Positions 1 through 9,398 of a stretch of DNA of 64,000 nt are shown one piece after another. This stretch comes from Flavobacterium luteolum (lineage in GTDB: Bacteria; Bacteroidota; Bacteroidia; Flavobacteriales; Flavobacteriaceae). The notes under the pieces are model-generated. The model made no database searches and was not told the origin of the DNA. It saw only the letters and a program-made list of their open reading frames with translations. The DNA lies in NCBI RefSeq assembly GCF_027111275.1, contig NZ_CP114286.1:1984001-2048000 (forward strand). The letters are read 5' to 3'. Position 1 is the stretch's first letter. Every line of letters starts with the position of its first letter. The position numbers were made by a program, and so were the translations under genes.

Positions 1-1
1 T

Positions 2-1414
2 ACCGATGAAATATCGAAAAAAGTAGATAGTTTCCTTAAAGAAGAAAAATCTATTCTGTCTTATACCACGATAAACGGATTTAGTATGCTTACAAACTCT
101 TATCAGCCAAATAACGCTTTTATTTTTATTTCCCTAAAACCTTGGGAAGACAGAGCAGAAACGGCTAAACAGTTTGTAGACCGATTCAATAAAAAACTGG
201 CCACTCAAATTACAACTGCGACTTGTTTTTCATTTGGACCGCCAGCAATTCAAGGTCTGGGTGCATCAGCCGGATTTAGTTTGATGCTCCAAGACCGAGG
301 AGGAAATACACCTCAATATTTAGCAGAACAAACACAAAAATTTATTGCTGCCGCACAGCAGCGTCCTGAAATAAAACGAATTTATACCACTTTTAATGCT
401 GGTACACCACAAATTAAATTGGATATCGACAATGATAAAGCCATGAAATTAGGAATACCAGTTTCTAAAGTTACCGAAGCGCTCGGTGCCTTTTTGGGAG
501 GAAGTTATGTGAATGATTTTAACCGATTTGGTCGTCAATATAAAGTTTATGTACAGGGAGAAGCTGTCAATCGTGTAAAACCAGAAGATCTAAACCTGAT
601 TTATGTAAAAAATAATAAAGGAGATATGCTTCCGGTTTCGACATTGGTTACGGCGACTAAAGTATCTGGTCCCGATTTTACGAATCGTTTAAACTTATTT
701 AGATCTGCAGAAATTGGAGGAAGTCCGAATGATGGTTATAGTAGTTCACAAGCTCTGACTGCATTAGAAGAAGTCGCCAAAGAGACCTTACCTGCAGACA
801 TGAGTTTCGATTACATCAACTTATCGTATCAGGAAAAGCATTCACCAGGTGGATCTTCTGTATTTATTATGGCCTTGGTTTTTGTATTCTTAATCCTAGC
901 CGCACAATACGAAAGCTGGAAGCTGCCATTTAGTGTACTTCTTGGAGCGCCTTTTGCCGTATTTGGAGCCTTTTTAGGACTTCTTTTGGCAAGATTTGGA
1001 AGTGATGCTTATGTCAACAACGTTTTTGCACAAATCGGACTCGTTTTACTTATCGGATTAGTGGCAAAAAATGCCATTCTTATTGTTGAGTTTGCCAAAG
1101 AAGAATACGAAAGAGGGAAACCGCTTTACGAATCGGCAATGTATGCAGCAAGACTTCGTTTTCGCCCGATTCTGATGACTGCTTTTGCCTTTATTCTTGG
1201 AGTTGTGCCGTTATTAACCGCTACAGGTGCTGGTTCTCAAGCTCGTATTGTAATGGGAATGGCCGTATTTAGCGGAATGTTAATCGCTACAGTTCTCGGT
1301 GTATTAATTGTACCAGGTCTATTTGTTATGATTGAAAGAATTGGACATAAGAAAGAGGAAACAATCGTAGAAGGAGAAAACAATGTAGAATCAAATACTA
1401 CAGACCATGAGTAA
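2..1414 (+). CDS. RND multidrug efflux transporter, C-terminal part (5' end outside window)
   Basis: This is the inner-membrane pump of a tripartite efflux system (AcrB/HAE1 family), which uses the proton gradient to expel hydrophobic compounds. The frame is open from base 2, so the start lies before the window; about 470 of the roughly 1050 residues usual for the family are visible. They cover part of the periplasmic porter domain and the second transmembrane bundle. Family signatures are FLILAAQYESW near base 885 and GLVAKNAILIVEFAKEEY near base 1060. It overlaps the next gene, an outer-membrane channel, by 8 bases, which supports translational coupling. The substrate cannot be told from this part. 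Confidence 0.93.
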   Translation, partial: TDEISKKVDSFLKEEKSILSYTTINGFSMLTNSYQPNNAFIFISLKPWEDRAETAKQFVDRFNKKLATQITTATCFSFGPPAIQGLGASAGFSLMLQDRGGNTPQYLAEQTQKFIAAAQQRPEIKRIYTTFNAGTPQIKLDIDNDKAMKLGIPVSKVTEALGAFLGGSYVNDFNRFGRQYKVYVQGEAVNRVKPEDLNLIYVKNNKGDMLPVSTLVTATKVSGPDFTNRLNLFRSAEIGGSPNDGYSSSQALTALEEVAKETLPADMSFDYINLSYQEKHSPGGSSVFIMALVFVFLILAAQYESWKLPFSVLLGAPFAVFGAFLGLLLARFGSDAYVNNVFAQIGLVLLIGLVAKNAILIVEFAKEEYERGKPLYESAMYAARLRFRPILMTAFAFILGVVPLLTATGAGSQARIVMGMAVFSGMLIATVLGVLIVPGLFVMIERIGHKKEETIVEGENNVESNTTDHE

Positions 1415-2774
1415 GAAATATAAAATAATCGTTATTGTATTGGTTGTTTCCTTACTTCCAGTGGGATGTATGGTCGGACCAAAATATAAAAAACCTGAGC
1501 AGTTAAAATCAGATTCTTATAAAAACGAAAGAAATTTAGACAGTCTCGCTTCGGTAACCAACTTAAAATGGTTTGATTTGTTTAATGATGATGTTTTAAA
1601 AGGTCTTATTCAAAAAGGCCTTGAGAATAATTATGATTTAAAAATTGCGGTTTCGAGAATTGAACAGTTTCGTGCTGAATTAGGTTATTCCAAAGCCGAT
1701 TTATTTCCGGCTTTTCAATATGGAGCTACTATAAACAGCAATAAGAAATACATTACTCCATCGACCGCCGGTGCAAGTATGTCTTGGGAACTAGATTTCT
1801 GGGGAAAATTTCGCCATGAAAACAATGCTGTCAAAGATGAACTTCTCGCTACAGAAGAAGCTCGTAAAGTAATATTGTCTGATATTGTTGCCAATATTGC
1901 AATAGCGTACTTTCAGATGCGAAATTTTGATGATCAGCTGGAAATAACCAAGCATACTCTTGAAACAAGAGAAAAGTACTATCAAATCATAAGTGAGAGA
2001 TTTGAAAAAGGATACATCTCAGAAGTTGATAAAGTACAGATTGAACAGCAGGTTGCGATTGCTGAAGCAGCAATTCCTAACATTGAAAGACAAATAACCT
2101 ATCAAGAAAATGCGATTGCGTTGCTTACAGGTCAGCTACCTACTGAAATTCCAAGAGGAAAAAGCAATACCGAGTTACAGATAGTCAGCAAAATTCCATT
2201 ATCAATTCCGTCTGCCTTATTAGAAAACAGACCCGATGTAAAAGCGGCCGAATTAAGATATGCAGCAGCAAACGAAAGAATTGGCGTAGCACAGGCAATG
2301 CGTTTTCCGTCTATCAATCTAGCTGCAATTGCCGGATTTGCCAGTGCCGATTTGAGTAATCTTTTTCTAGGAAGCTCTTATATGCAAAATGCTTCTGGCG
2401 GAATTGCAGGACCAATATTTGCATTCGGAAAAAACAAAAGAAGAGTTGAAATAAACAGACAACAAGCAGAACAGTTCAAATTTCTTTATCAACAAAAATA
2501 TATTGATGCTGTTTCTGAAGTAGAACAATCTATACAAAACGTTAGAACTTATCAAGAAGAATGGAAAGCCCGCAACAGACAAGTTCAAGCGGCTTTGATA
2601 AACTTTAAACTATCTCACGAAAGATATGACAGCGGTTATGTTTCTTACTTGGAAGTTTTAGATGTAGAAACCAACCTTTTCAATGCACAGTTAAGTCTAG
2701 CACAATTATCTGAAAGACAATTAAGTTCAATGGTTGAATTGTACAAAGCGCTTGGTGGAGGGTGGAATCTTTAA
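1407..2774 (+). CDS. Outer-membrane efflux channel lipoprotein (TolC/OprM, NodT type)
   Basis: This 455-residue protein is the outer-membrane exit duct that pairs with the RND pump upstream. It begins with a lipoprotein signal (hydrophobic stretch, then LLPVGC with Cys21 as lipidation site) followed by MVGPKYKKPE, typical of the NodT/OprM group. Two outer-membrane-efflux repeats follow, recognisable by LENRPDVKAAELRYAAANERIGVA near residues 270-295 and SYLEVLDVETNLFNAQ near the C-terminus. Its length is normal. The ATG overlaps the pump gene by 8 bases, so the two are one operon. A bidirectional terminator and inverted repeats follow it. Confidence 0.93.
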   Translation: MSKKYKIIVIVLVVSLLPVGCMVGPKYKKPEQLKSDSYKNERNLDSLASVTNLKWFDLFNDDVLKGLIQKGLENNYDLKIAVSRIEQFRAELGYSKADLFPAFQYGATINSNKKYITPSTAGASMSWELDFWGKFRHENNAVKDELLATEEARKVILSDIVANIAIAYFQMRNFDDQLEITKHTLETREKYYQIISERFEKGYISEVDKVQIEQQVAIAEAAIPNIERQITYQENAIALLTGQLPTEIPRGKSNTELQIVSKIPLSIPSALLENRPDVKAAELRYAAANERIGVAQAMRFPSINLAAIAGFASADLSNLFLGSSYMQNASGGIAGPIFAFGKNKRRVEINRQQAEQFKFLYQQKYIDAVSEVEQSIQNVRTYQEEWKARNRQVQAALINFKLSHERYDSGYVSYLEVLDVETNLFNAQLSLAQLSERQLSSMVELYKALGGGWNL

Positions 2775-2778
2775 GAAA

Positions 2779-2937
2779 AGGTTCTGAGTTGCTAAGATTC
2801 TAAGGTACTAAGGTTTCAAAAATTGTATAAACAACAAAAAGCACTATTTTCATAGTGCTTTTTGTATTTATGCTTTGTGCTTGTGTTACTTTGTCCCAAA
2901 ACTTAGAACCTCAGCAACTCAGAACCTTAGTCCCTTA
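2779..2937. repeat. Facing arms of a degenerate 8-base word repeat
   Basis: The left arm (2779-2816) reads as five octamers of the pattern AGGTnCTR, and the right arm (2901-2937) is the same pattern in reverse complement. A hairpin terminator sits between the arms. The same octamer family recurs at 16181-16275, 17502-17555, 43281-43317 and 51183-51220. It is non-coding and its function is unknown. Confidence 0.7.
2836..2863. terminator. Bidirectional intrinsic terminator
   Basis: Arms AAAAAGCACTA and TAGTGCTTTTT pair perfectly around a 6-base loop. A-run and T-run flank the stem, so it can work for both the efflux operon (+) and the convergent bacilliredoxin gene (-). Confidence 0.85.
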
Positions 2938-2939
2938 AA

Positions 2940-3350
2940 TTAGCAGAACTCGTTAAACGCATCCTGTAAATTCTCAGCAATTAATTCAGCTGGGCGTCCT
3001 TCAATGTGATGACGCTCTAACATGTGAACCAATTCTCCGTTTTTAAACAAAGCCATAGATGGCGAAGATGGAGGAAATGGGAACATGTGTTGTCTTGCAG
3101 CATCAACAGCTTCTTTGTCTACACCTGCAAAAACAGTAATTAAATGATCTGGTTTTTTAGCATTATCCAAACTCATTTTTGCTCCCGGACGTGCATTTCT
3201 TGCAGCGCACCCGCAAACAGAGTTTACAACTACTAAAGTGGTACCTTCAGCTTTGATAGCATTTTCAACAGCTTCAGCACTATGTAAATCTTGAAAACCT
3301 GCAGCTGTTAATTCAGCTTCCATTGGTTTTACCATGTCTAGTGGATACAT
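2940..3350 (-). CDS. BrxA/BrxB family bacilliredoxin
   Basis: This 136-residue cytosolic protein belongs to the YphP/YqiW (BrxA/BrxB) family, which in Bacillus removes bacillithiol from oxidised proteins by thiol-disulfide exchange. The thioredoxin-like fold carries the family motif [16 protein letters not shown] near residues 40-56, with the CGC active site, and [28 protein letters not shown] near 92-120. A further Cys is the last residue. Length is normal. It is a single gene with a likely promoter at 3385-3392. Whether this organism uses bacillithiol or another thiol cannot be decided here. Confidence 0.9.
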   Translation of the reverse strand: MYPLDMVKPMEAELTAAGFQDLHSAEAVENAIKAEGTTLVVVNSVCGCAARNARPGAKMSLDNAKKPDHLITVFAGVDKEAVDAARQHMFPFPPSSPSMALFKNGELVHMLERHHIEGRPAELIAENLQDAFNEFC

Positions 3351-3384
3351 ATTTTTTGTCTTTTAAATTGTACTTTTTGAACTG

Positions 3385-3392
3385 CAAAGTTA
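3385..3392 (-). promoter_or_regulatory. Bacteroidota-type -7 promoter element for the bacilliredoxin gene
   Basis: On the minus strand this reads TAACTTTG, matching TAnnTTTG. It lies about 35 bases before the ATG. No convincing -33 TTG at ideal spacing is seen. Confidence 0.45.
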
Positions 3393-3503
3393 CAAAGTTT
3401 ACTCGCAACTAGTTACTTTGAAGTATAAAGTTTTGTTATAGTTCGATTGATTTAGTCGAAAGTTCGAAAGTCATAAACAGGAAAGCCTCAATTCAGTCTG
3501 CTT

Positions 3504-4679
3504 TTATGTGAAAATCGCCCGTAACAAAGCCTTTATAAAAGGCAATTTTGGGCATTTCATAATCACTCGAAAATCTTCAATGAGATTAGTCTCTTCATCT
3601 AAAAACTTAAAAATCAATTTTGGATTTCCCTTTTTAAATAATGAAGAAAAAATAGAACTTCCCAATTCGTTATGTCGATACAGAATATCCAAAAGCAATA
3701 AATCATAAAACCAAAATTTAGATTTTTTATGAAACAATTTCATATTGAGCGAAGTCGCGGTATCATTCTGAATAAAACCTACCAAATCTGAGGATTTTTT
3801 ATCTGAGTTTTTAAAAGTATAACCTGTACTTGCTTTTGTCCAGCCGCCTGCAGTCCCAATATTCAAGACTCTTTTGGTGTTTCTTTCCCAAAATGGATAA
3901 CATGTCATGGGAATGCTTCCCTCTTCTTTTTCAAGAATTTGATATTGGCTTACACCGAGTTTCTTCAAATAGATTTGAATCTCGTTTTCATATTCCTCTT
4001 TTGGAAGAAGCTTTTCTGAAAACAGCGTATATTCTACCAAAGCTTCCGTTTTTGAAGTCGGCAGCACATACATAAATCTTGTATTTTCTTTTTGTTCAAC
4101 CGAAAAATCCATGAAAGTTACTTCTTCAGGATTGAAAACTTCTTCTTGCGTCTTTACAAACCAACCCACAAAATGCTGTTGCAAAACGGGATATTTATTC
4201 TGTCCTTCGGCGAAAGCCTTAGTATAAATACTATTGAATAAATAATTGCAGGTAAATCTATTTTCTTCTGTTCCCACAAAAACATGAGTTTCCAATTCGT
4301 TTATGTCGGTTACTTTTTCGTTTAAAAACGTAATATTAGAATGATTTGAAATAGTTTCAAAAACGAAATTATAAAAATCTAATCCGTTGATTTTTTGGTA
4401 TGAATAGGGTTTTAAATCCAGATCGCGTCTGAAATTCTCATTAGAAAAAAGAGCCGAATCCCATTTTTTTGAAATCACCGAATCCCAGATGCTTTCTTCT
4501 TTTTCCCAGAAACACCAAGTTCTGTCATTGGATTTCTTCAAATCCTGATCTAACAGTAAAATGGTTTTATCAGCGAATTTTCCAGACAAAATCATTTTAT
4601 AAACCGTCATCAAAGATGCTAGTCCTGTTCCTGTAAAAATGTAATCGAAATGTGGGATTTGCGAAGAATTCATTCTCAA
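3504..4679 (-). CDS. crtY: Lycopene cyclase family protein (carotenoid biosynthesis)
   Basis: This is a 391-residue flavoprotein of the CrtY lycopene beta-cyclase family, which closes the beta-rings of lycopene on the way to beta-carotene and zeaxanthin, the yellow pigments of many Flavobacteria. Near the N-terminus it has a dinucleotide-binding start (DYIFTGTGLASLMTVY) followed by the family motif NDRTWCFWEK near residues 52-61. The second hallmark, NIGTAGGWTKASTGYTF, lies near 275-291. Two close ATGs (4679 and 4673) could start it. No other carotenoid gene is adjacent. Confidence 0.88.
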   Translation of the reverse strand: MRMNSSQIPHFDYIFTGTGLASLMTVYKMILSGKFADKTILLLDQDLKKSNDRTWCFWEKEESIWDSVISKKWDSALFSNENFRRDLDLKPYSYQKINGLDFYNFVFETISNHSNITFLNEKVTDINELETHVFVGTEENRFTCNYLFNSIYTKAFAEGQNKYPVLQQHFVGWFVKTQEEVFNPEEVTFMDFSVEQKENTRFMYVLPTSKTEALVEYTLFSEKLLPKEEYENEIQIYLKKLGVSQYQILEKEEGSIPMTCYPFWERNTKRVLNIGTAGGWTKASTGYTFKNSDKKSSDLVGFIQNDTATSLNMKLFHKKSKFWFYDLLLLDILYRHNELGSSIFSSLFKKGNPKLIFKFLDEETNLIEDFRVIMKCPKLPFIKALLRAIFT

Positions 4680-4754
4680 AAATAAGAAATTTTATTCTTT
4701 CCTTTTTTCTAAAAAAAACTTAAAAAGACCGCAATTTATTATTTCGTTTCGCCG

Positions 4755-4786
4755 TTTGTTTACAATATGATTTAATTCTATCTTTA
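4755..4786 (+). promoter_or_regulatory. Candidate promoter for the glycosyltransferase cluster
   Basis: TTTG at 4755-4758, a 20-base spacer and TATCTTTA at 4779-4786 (one mismatch to TAnnTTTG) precede the first glycosyltransferase ATG by about 29 bases. Confidence 0.45.
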
Positions 4787-4814
4787 GTAGTACAAAAAAT
4801 AAAATTTCTGCCTT

Positions 4815-5636
4815 ATGCATAAATTGATCCTTTTCATTAAAACTTATGAACCTGATTTTAAAACCGTTTATAAGCTTTTAGATTCTATAGATGAGTTTAA
4901 TAAAGACAGCATTCCGGTAGTTATTTCTGTAAACGATGAGCATTTTGGTTTCTTAAAAAAGGACTGTCTTGAGAAATATAAAGTCTATCGAGATTCTGAA
5001 ATCTGCAAAACAACAATTACCGAAGGATGGAGATACCAGCAAATCATAAAATGCAATGTTTACAAGCTTAATATCTGCGAAAATTATGTTGCTATAGATT
5101 CTGATGCTGTTTTTATAAAGGACTTTTACATTTCCGATTTTATGTATGACGAAAATACGCCATACACTATCATGCAAGAATCTAAAGATTTACTTGAAAT
5201 GACAGAAAGAATCGGTATGGATTCTGAAAATCTGTTTTTTAAAAGAGCTTTGAGAGATACTCGTCCGTTTTTTGGAAATAAAGGCAAAGAATGGGATTAT
5301 GGTCCATCTCCCTATATCTGGAATTGCAAGGTTTGGGAACATTTTAATGAAGTGTTCTTAAAAGAAATAAATCTCACTTTTGATCAATTTTTTACCGAAA
5401 TAGACAAAAAAAGCTATTCCCCAAGTGATTGTGTGATCTATGGAGAATATCTGCTAAAGACCAGATTAATAGACTTATTACCAATTGGTAGCCTTTTTAA
5501 AGTTTATCATTACAAAAAGCAATATGCAATCGAAAATAACCAGTTGAAACTTGAGCAATTGCGCAAAATTTATCTTGGGCTTATTCACCAAAGTAATTGG
5601 CGAAGAAAGAAAAAAAAGTGGTATCGATTTTTTTAA
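4815..5636 (+). CDS. DUF6492-like putative GT-A glycosyltransferase
   Basis: This 273-residue protein has no signal peptide. The sequence resembles the DUF6492 family, which has a nucleotide-diphospho-sugar transferase look: an N-terminal beta-alpha unit (HKLILFIKTYEPDF), a central YVAIDSDAVFIKDF segment that supplies a DxD-type metal/nucleotide-sugar site, and conserved aromatic and acidic residues further on. The basic tail (RRKKKKWYRFF) could hold it at the membrane. It is the first of three same-strand glycan genes (31 bases before the next), so a role in surface polysaccharide or glycoprotein glycan assembly is inferred. Donor and acceptor are unknown. Confidence 0.72.
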   Translation: MHKLILFIKTYEPDFKTVYKLLDSIDEFNKDSIPVVISVNDEHFGFLKKDCLEKYKVYRDSEICKTTITEGWRYQQIIKCNVYKLNICENYVAIDSDAVFIKDFYISDFMYDENTPYTIMQESKDLLEMTERIGMDSENLFFKRALRDTRPFFGNKGKEWDYGPSPYIWNCKVWEHFNEVFLKEINLTFDQFFTEIDKKSYSPSDCVIYGEYLLKTRLIDLLPIGSLFKVYHYKKQYAIENNQLKLEQLRKIYLGLIHQSNWRRKKKKWYRFF

Positions 5637-5666
5637 TGAAAATACTATTCTACAAAAGAATTTCAG

Positions 5667-6737
5667 ATGATAAAGGCAAGTAAAGTTTATTTGGTATTTC
5701 TAAACGGAAAATCTAATGCCGGCGGTGCAGAACGGATGGTTCATTATTTGGACGAATATCTCAAAAGCCGAAAGATTCTGACTGAAATAATAGATGAGGA
5801 TCGTTTAAAAAACACTTTTATCGGAAAGCTATACTGGAAATTATTCAATAAAAGACATTTCGAAAAACGAAGAGCAAAATATATTGCACGATTTGCAACT
5901 GCTTTTCTTTGGCTTAATTATCGATCAAATAAATTAGTCATTAGCAATGGTGAACCCACAGCTTATTATCCAACCGATTACGTAATTTCTCATGGTTGTT
6001 ATCATAAAATGGAATTAGACTACGGAAGAAAAGATCCTAGATTGAGTAGAGTGGCCAAATTGCAAATGATAGCCTGCAAAAATGCCAAGAAAATAATCGC
6101 TGTTGAAGACAATGTCAAAAAAGATCTAATACAATACTATGGAATTGATGAAAACAAAATAAATGTGGTGCCAAATTGTATTGATAAGACTAATTTTTAT
6201 CCCATAAAAAAAACATCAACCAGTTTTAAAACAGTTGTATATATTGGCCGACTCGAATACGGAAAAGGCATTTCAGAATTACAGGAACTAGCAAGACTTG
6301 TTGAACAGCAAAACGATTGGAGACTTCTTATTGCAACAAACAATCCTTCAAATACAGAACTTTTTAAAAATTTAAATCATACCGAAATCTTAGTCGGATT
6401 AACCATAGACAATATCAACGAACTGGCTTATTCACGGGCAGATATTGTTTTCTATCCTTCGTATTCAGAAAGTTTTGGAATGGTGACCATTGAAACACTT
6501 GCTTGCGGAAAACCAATTGCAGGAAGTGCCGTCGGCATTCTTCCCAAATTAGTCAAAGACAAACAGCCTGGCGCTTATTTGCTTCCCAAAGAAATCGATG
6601 AGAATATTTTTCAATTTTTGGATCATTGCATTGAAGATTCAAAAAAAACAAGCCCAGAGGAGATTCATGAAATGACAATGAAAAAGTTTAGCGTTGAATC
6701 TTATTTTGAACAAATGGATAAGCAGTTTACTAATTAA
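5667..6737 (+). CDS. Glycosyltransferase family 4 protein
   Basis: This 356-residue GT-B fold glycosyltransferase (GT4 type) probably transfers a sugar from a nucleotide donor to a cell-surface glycan at the cytosolic face of the membrane. The N-terminal half has the acceptor-domain start FLNGKSNAGGAERM. The C-terminal donor domain shows VVPNCIDKTNFYP, TVVYIGRLEYGKGI and the E-x7-E type signature ESFGMVTIETLACGKPI near residues 270-286. It is the second gene of the glycan cluster. Specificity is not readable. Confidence 0.88.
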   Translation: MIKASKVYLVFLNGKSNAGGAERMVHYLDEYLKSRKILTEIIDEDRLKNTFIGKLYWKLFNKRHFEKRRAKYIARFATAFLWLNYRSNKLVISNGEPTAYYPTDYVISHGCYHKMELDYGRKDPRLSRVAKLQMIACKNAKKIIAVEDNVKKDLIQYYGIDENKINVVPNCIDKTNFYPIKKTSTSFKTVVYIGRLEYGKGISELQELARLVEQQNDWRLLIATNNPSNTELFKNLNHTEILVGLTIDNINELAYSRADIVFYPSYSESFGMVTIETLACGKPIAGSAVGILPKLVKDKQPGAYLLPKEIDENIFQFLDHCIEDSKKTSPEEIHEMTMKKFSVESYFEQMDKQFTN

Positions 6738-6783
6738 ACCAACTGATTATCAATACAAATATTTTTGATTTTAAAAATTGCTT

Positions 6784-7929
6784 ATGAGAATTTTATATTT
6801 CTATCCCGAAAATCCGCTGCACAAGGCAAAAGGAAATAACGCAAGAGCCTTGTCATTATTAGAATATTTTAAATCAAGAAATATTACTGTTGATTTTGTT
6901 GGTGTTGAAACAGACCTATTTGCTAAAAATGAAATCAACAAACTCAAAGAAGAAAAACTAATTTCTAACGGTTATTTTCTTCCTGTTTTTATCAGAAAAA
7001 AAAATAAGCTGAAGTATTTCTTTCAGTACTCGCTTCCAAACAAAATCAAAGGAAAAATTGGTTTGTTTGATAATATCCGTTCCGGTCATATTCCTGCTTT
7101 TAATGAAGCCTTAAAAGAGAATGAATATGATGTTATTTTGATCTCCTATCTGTATTGGTCAAAGCTAATCAAGAATAATCCGTATCTGAAAAAGGCAAAG
7201 TTAATAATTGATACGCACGATTTCCTTACTTCACAATTTCAGAAAAAAAAGAAGTTCCAATTAGGTAAGTTTTTTGAAACAGAAATAAAACTTTTAAATT
7301 CTTATGATAAAATTTTAGTGATTTCTCCAGAAGAAAAATACCTTTTCTCTCAATTTATTAATAAAGAAATCGCTTTGATAACCCATAGCTTGCCACAAAA
7401 AAGTAATTTAAAAACAGAAAGTAAATACGACATTATCTATGTTGCCAGCGAAAACGAACACAACACCAAAGCCGCCAAATGGTTCTTTGATCATGTTTAT
7501 CCTTTACTTTCAAAATCGCTAAAAATTGCTGTAATTGGAAAAATCACTAAATTCATAGATGATTACCCAAATGTGGAGAAAATTAGTTTTATTGAAAATC
7601 TTGATGATGCTTATGCTCAGTCTAAAATTGCAATATGTCCAATGCTAAGCGGTACGGGAATCAAAATCAAAGTAATCGAAGCTTTGTCTCTCGGGCTTCC
7701 GGTAGTGTGCAATGAAAGAGGCGTTGACGGATTAATAAATAAGTCTAATAATGGCTGTTTGGTTTCGAATGATCCGAATGAATTTGCGAATCAGATCAAT
7801 ACATTACTAACCGATGCCAATTTTTATACTAAAATCAGCTCTGAAGCCAATGCCTATTTTAGCGCTCATCATAGTCTTGATGCAACTTACAGCATATTAG
7901 ACAATGTATTTGAATTACAGCGATTCTAA
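6784..7929 (+). CDS. Glycosyltransferase (GT-B, GT4/GT1-like)
   Basis: A GT-B fold glycosyltransferase of about 381 residues. The N-terminus RILYFYPENPLHKAKGNNARA is a typical acceptor-domain start, and the donor domain contains ISPEEKYLF, DIIYVASENEHNTKAA and GTGIKIKVIEALSLGLPVVC near residues 290-310. The ATG at 6784 is chosen: an in-frame TTG six bases earlier adds only two residues. Its last 15 bases overlap the end of the convergent glycosyltransferase gene. Substrate unknown. Confidence 0.85.
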   Translation: MRILYFYPENPLHKAKGNNARALSLLEYFKSRNITVDFVGVETDLFAKNEINKLKEEKLISNGYFLPVFIRKKNKLKYFFQYSLPNKIKGKIGLFDNIRSGHIPAFNEALKENEYDVILISYLYWSKLIKNNPYLKKAKLIIDTHDFLTSQFQKKKKFQLGKFFETEIKLLNSYDKILVISPEEKYLFSQFINKEIALITHSLPQKSNLKTESKYDIIYVASENEHNTKAAKWFFDHVYPLLSKSLKIAVIGKITKFIDDYPNVEKISFIENLDDAYAQSKIAICPMLSGTGIKIKVIEALSLGLPVVCNERGVDGLINKSNNGCLVSNDPNEFANQINTLLTDANFYTKISSEANAYFSAHHSLDATYSILDNVFELQRF

Positions 7930-9111
7930 TTTTAAAAACAATGCTTCTAAAGCATGATTTGAGAATGGTTCAAGACTTTCTGCAGAGTTTTGCTGCAATT
8001 CCAGCCAAAGCGATTTGTTTCCATATAAATTAAGTATCGCCGAAGCAAATTCCTCTTTAGCATCGTAAATCAAAGCATTTCTTTCTTGAACCAGCTTCAT
8101 GCCTTCCGCACCAATTGATGTCGTAACAACTGGCAGATAATACTCAAAAGCCTGGCCTATTTTTCCTTTTACCCCAGCACCATATCGCAAAGGAGCAACC
8201 ATCATTTTATTTGTATTAAATAGTGGTTTTATATCACATACATGGCCTTTAAAAATAAATCTAGAATCTTTAATGTTTTTAAGTTTCTCATTAAGATTGC
8301 CTATAATATTTACTTTTATAGTGTTATTTGTCTTCCAAACCAGCGGCATTATTTCGTGATATAAATAATTGACAGCGTCAACATTGGGTTCATGCTGCGA
8401 GCCTATAAAAAGCAAGTCTTCACGATCTTCAAAAGGCAAAAGTTGATCTTTACCAACTTTTAAATAATGGATATTAGAAAGTATCATCAATTTGCGTTCA
8501 TCGATATACTTTGCCATAATTTCATTTTCGACATTAGAAATAGTCAATACCAAATCTACTTTTCTGGCAAGTCTTGTTTCGATCCAAAAAAACTTCAAAT
8601 AGTTTTTTGTTAATGAAATTCGGCTGGGATTAATCTTAATTGCTCTTTTATACCGCAGAAAATGAATATCTACCATATCATAAAGTGACGTAGCGAGCGG
8701 AAAAATTTTGGATACTTTTTTTACATTCCGACCTAAAGCTTTTGCTCCATAATACCACACAAAATCAACTTTAGGAAGTGATGCTATAAAATCAAAATAG
8801 TTCGAATACTGATTGTTTTCTACAAAAACGACGGCGCCTAACTTACTGAAATAAGTTACATAACCATTATCTCGAAAGGTATCTTTTGAACAAATAATAC
8901 AATTATAATCTTTGCTTTTAAAAAACAATATAATCTCTTTCAGTCTGTTAGAACCCGAATCATGTTCAGGAGCTGGCATATGAATATTGAAAAAAACAAT
9001 AGTTTTATTTGATGGGTTGTAAGTATTATAATTTGGAATTGATTGATCGTGCTGGTTCCTAATTTCTTCTTTTCGTTTATAATAGCGCTTAATATTTTTA
9101 AATATCCCCAT
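7915..9111 (-). CDS. Glycosyltransferase (GT-B, GT4-like), convergent
   Basis: A 398-residue GT-B glycosyltransferase. It begins with a basic segment (KNIKRYYKRKEEIR), then the fold proper at TIVFFNIHMPAPEHDSGSNR, which resembles sugar-transferases that build surface polysaccharides. The donor domain has LLFIGSQHEPNVDAVNYL and GAGVKGKIGQAFEYYLPVVT near residues 305-325, parallel to the neighbour at 6784-7929. It runs against the three upstream glycan genes and overlaps the last one by 15 bases, so it has its own promoter. Substrate unknown. Confidence 0.85.
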   Translation of the reverse strand: MGIFKNIKRYYKRKEEIRNQHDQSIPNYNTYNPSNKTIVFFNIHMPAPEHDSGSNRLKEIILFFKSKDYNCIICSKDTFRDNGYVTYFSKLGAVVFVENNQYSNYFDFIASLPKVDFVWYYGAKALGRNVKKVSKIFPLATSLYDMVDIHFLRYKRAIKINPSRISLTKNYLKFFWIETRLARKVDLVLTISNVENEIMAKYIDERKLMILSNIHYLKVGKDQLLPFEDREDLLFIGSQHEPNVDAVNYLYHEIMPLVWKTNNTIKVNIIGNLNEKLKNIKDSRFIFKGHVCDIKPLFNTNKMMVAPLRYGAGVKGKIGQAFEYYLPVVTTSIGAEGMKLVQERNALIYDAKEEFASAILNLYGNKSLWLELQQNSAESLEPFSNHALEALFLKLESL

Positions 9112-9398
9112 ATTATCCCCTTATATAAGCTTAATTTTCTTTCTATTTTTAATAATGAAATGATCTGAATCTCAATAAATTCAACATCTTATTTCATTCT
9201 TAAAACTCTTTCCGTAATTTTTATATTGTATGAGAACATTATAAAAAGCTGTTAATTAACAAAGCAAAAAACATATTAAACTGATTATCAATATCTTTTT
9301 TAACTTGCAAAGCTTTACAACAATTTACAAATAAATTTTAAAAAATACCGCGCAAACAGCGTTATTTATTTCATTTTCAAAGAACTAATCCAAAACTA

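Noticed and set aside
6778..6783. TTG start two codons before the glycosyltransferase ATG
   Set aside because: It adds only two residues and the ATG gives a typical GT-B N-terminus.
9112..9398. Small RNA or riboswitch in the 287-base gap
   Set aside because: Only AT-rich sequence; no conserved helix, promoter-terminator pair or coding frame was recognised.
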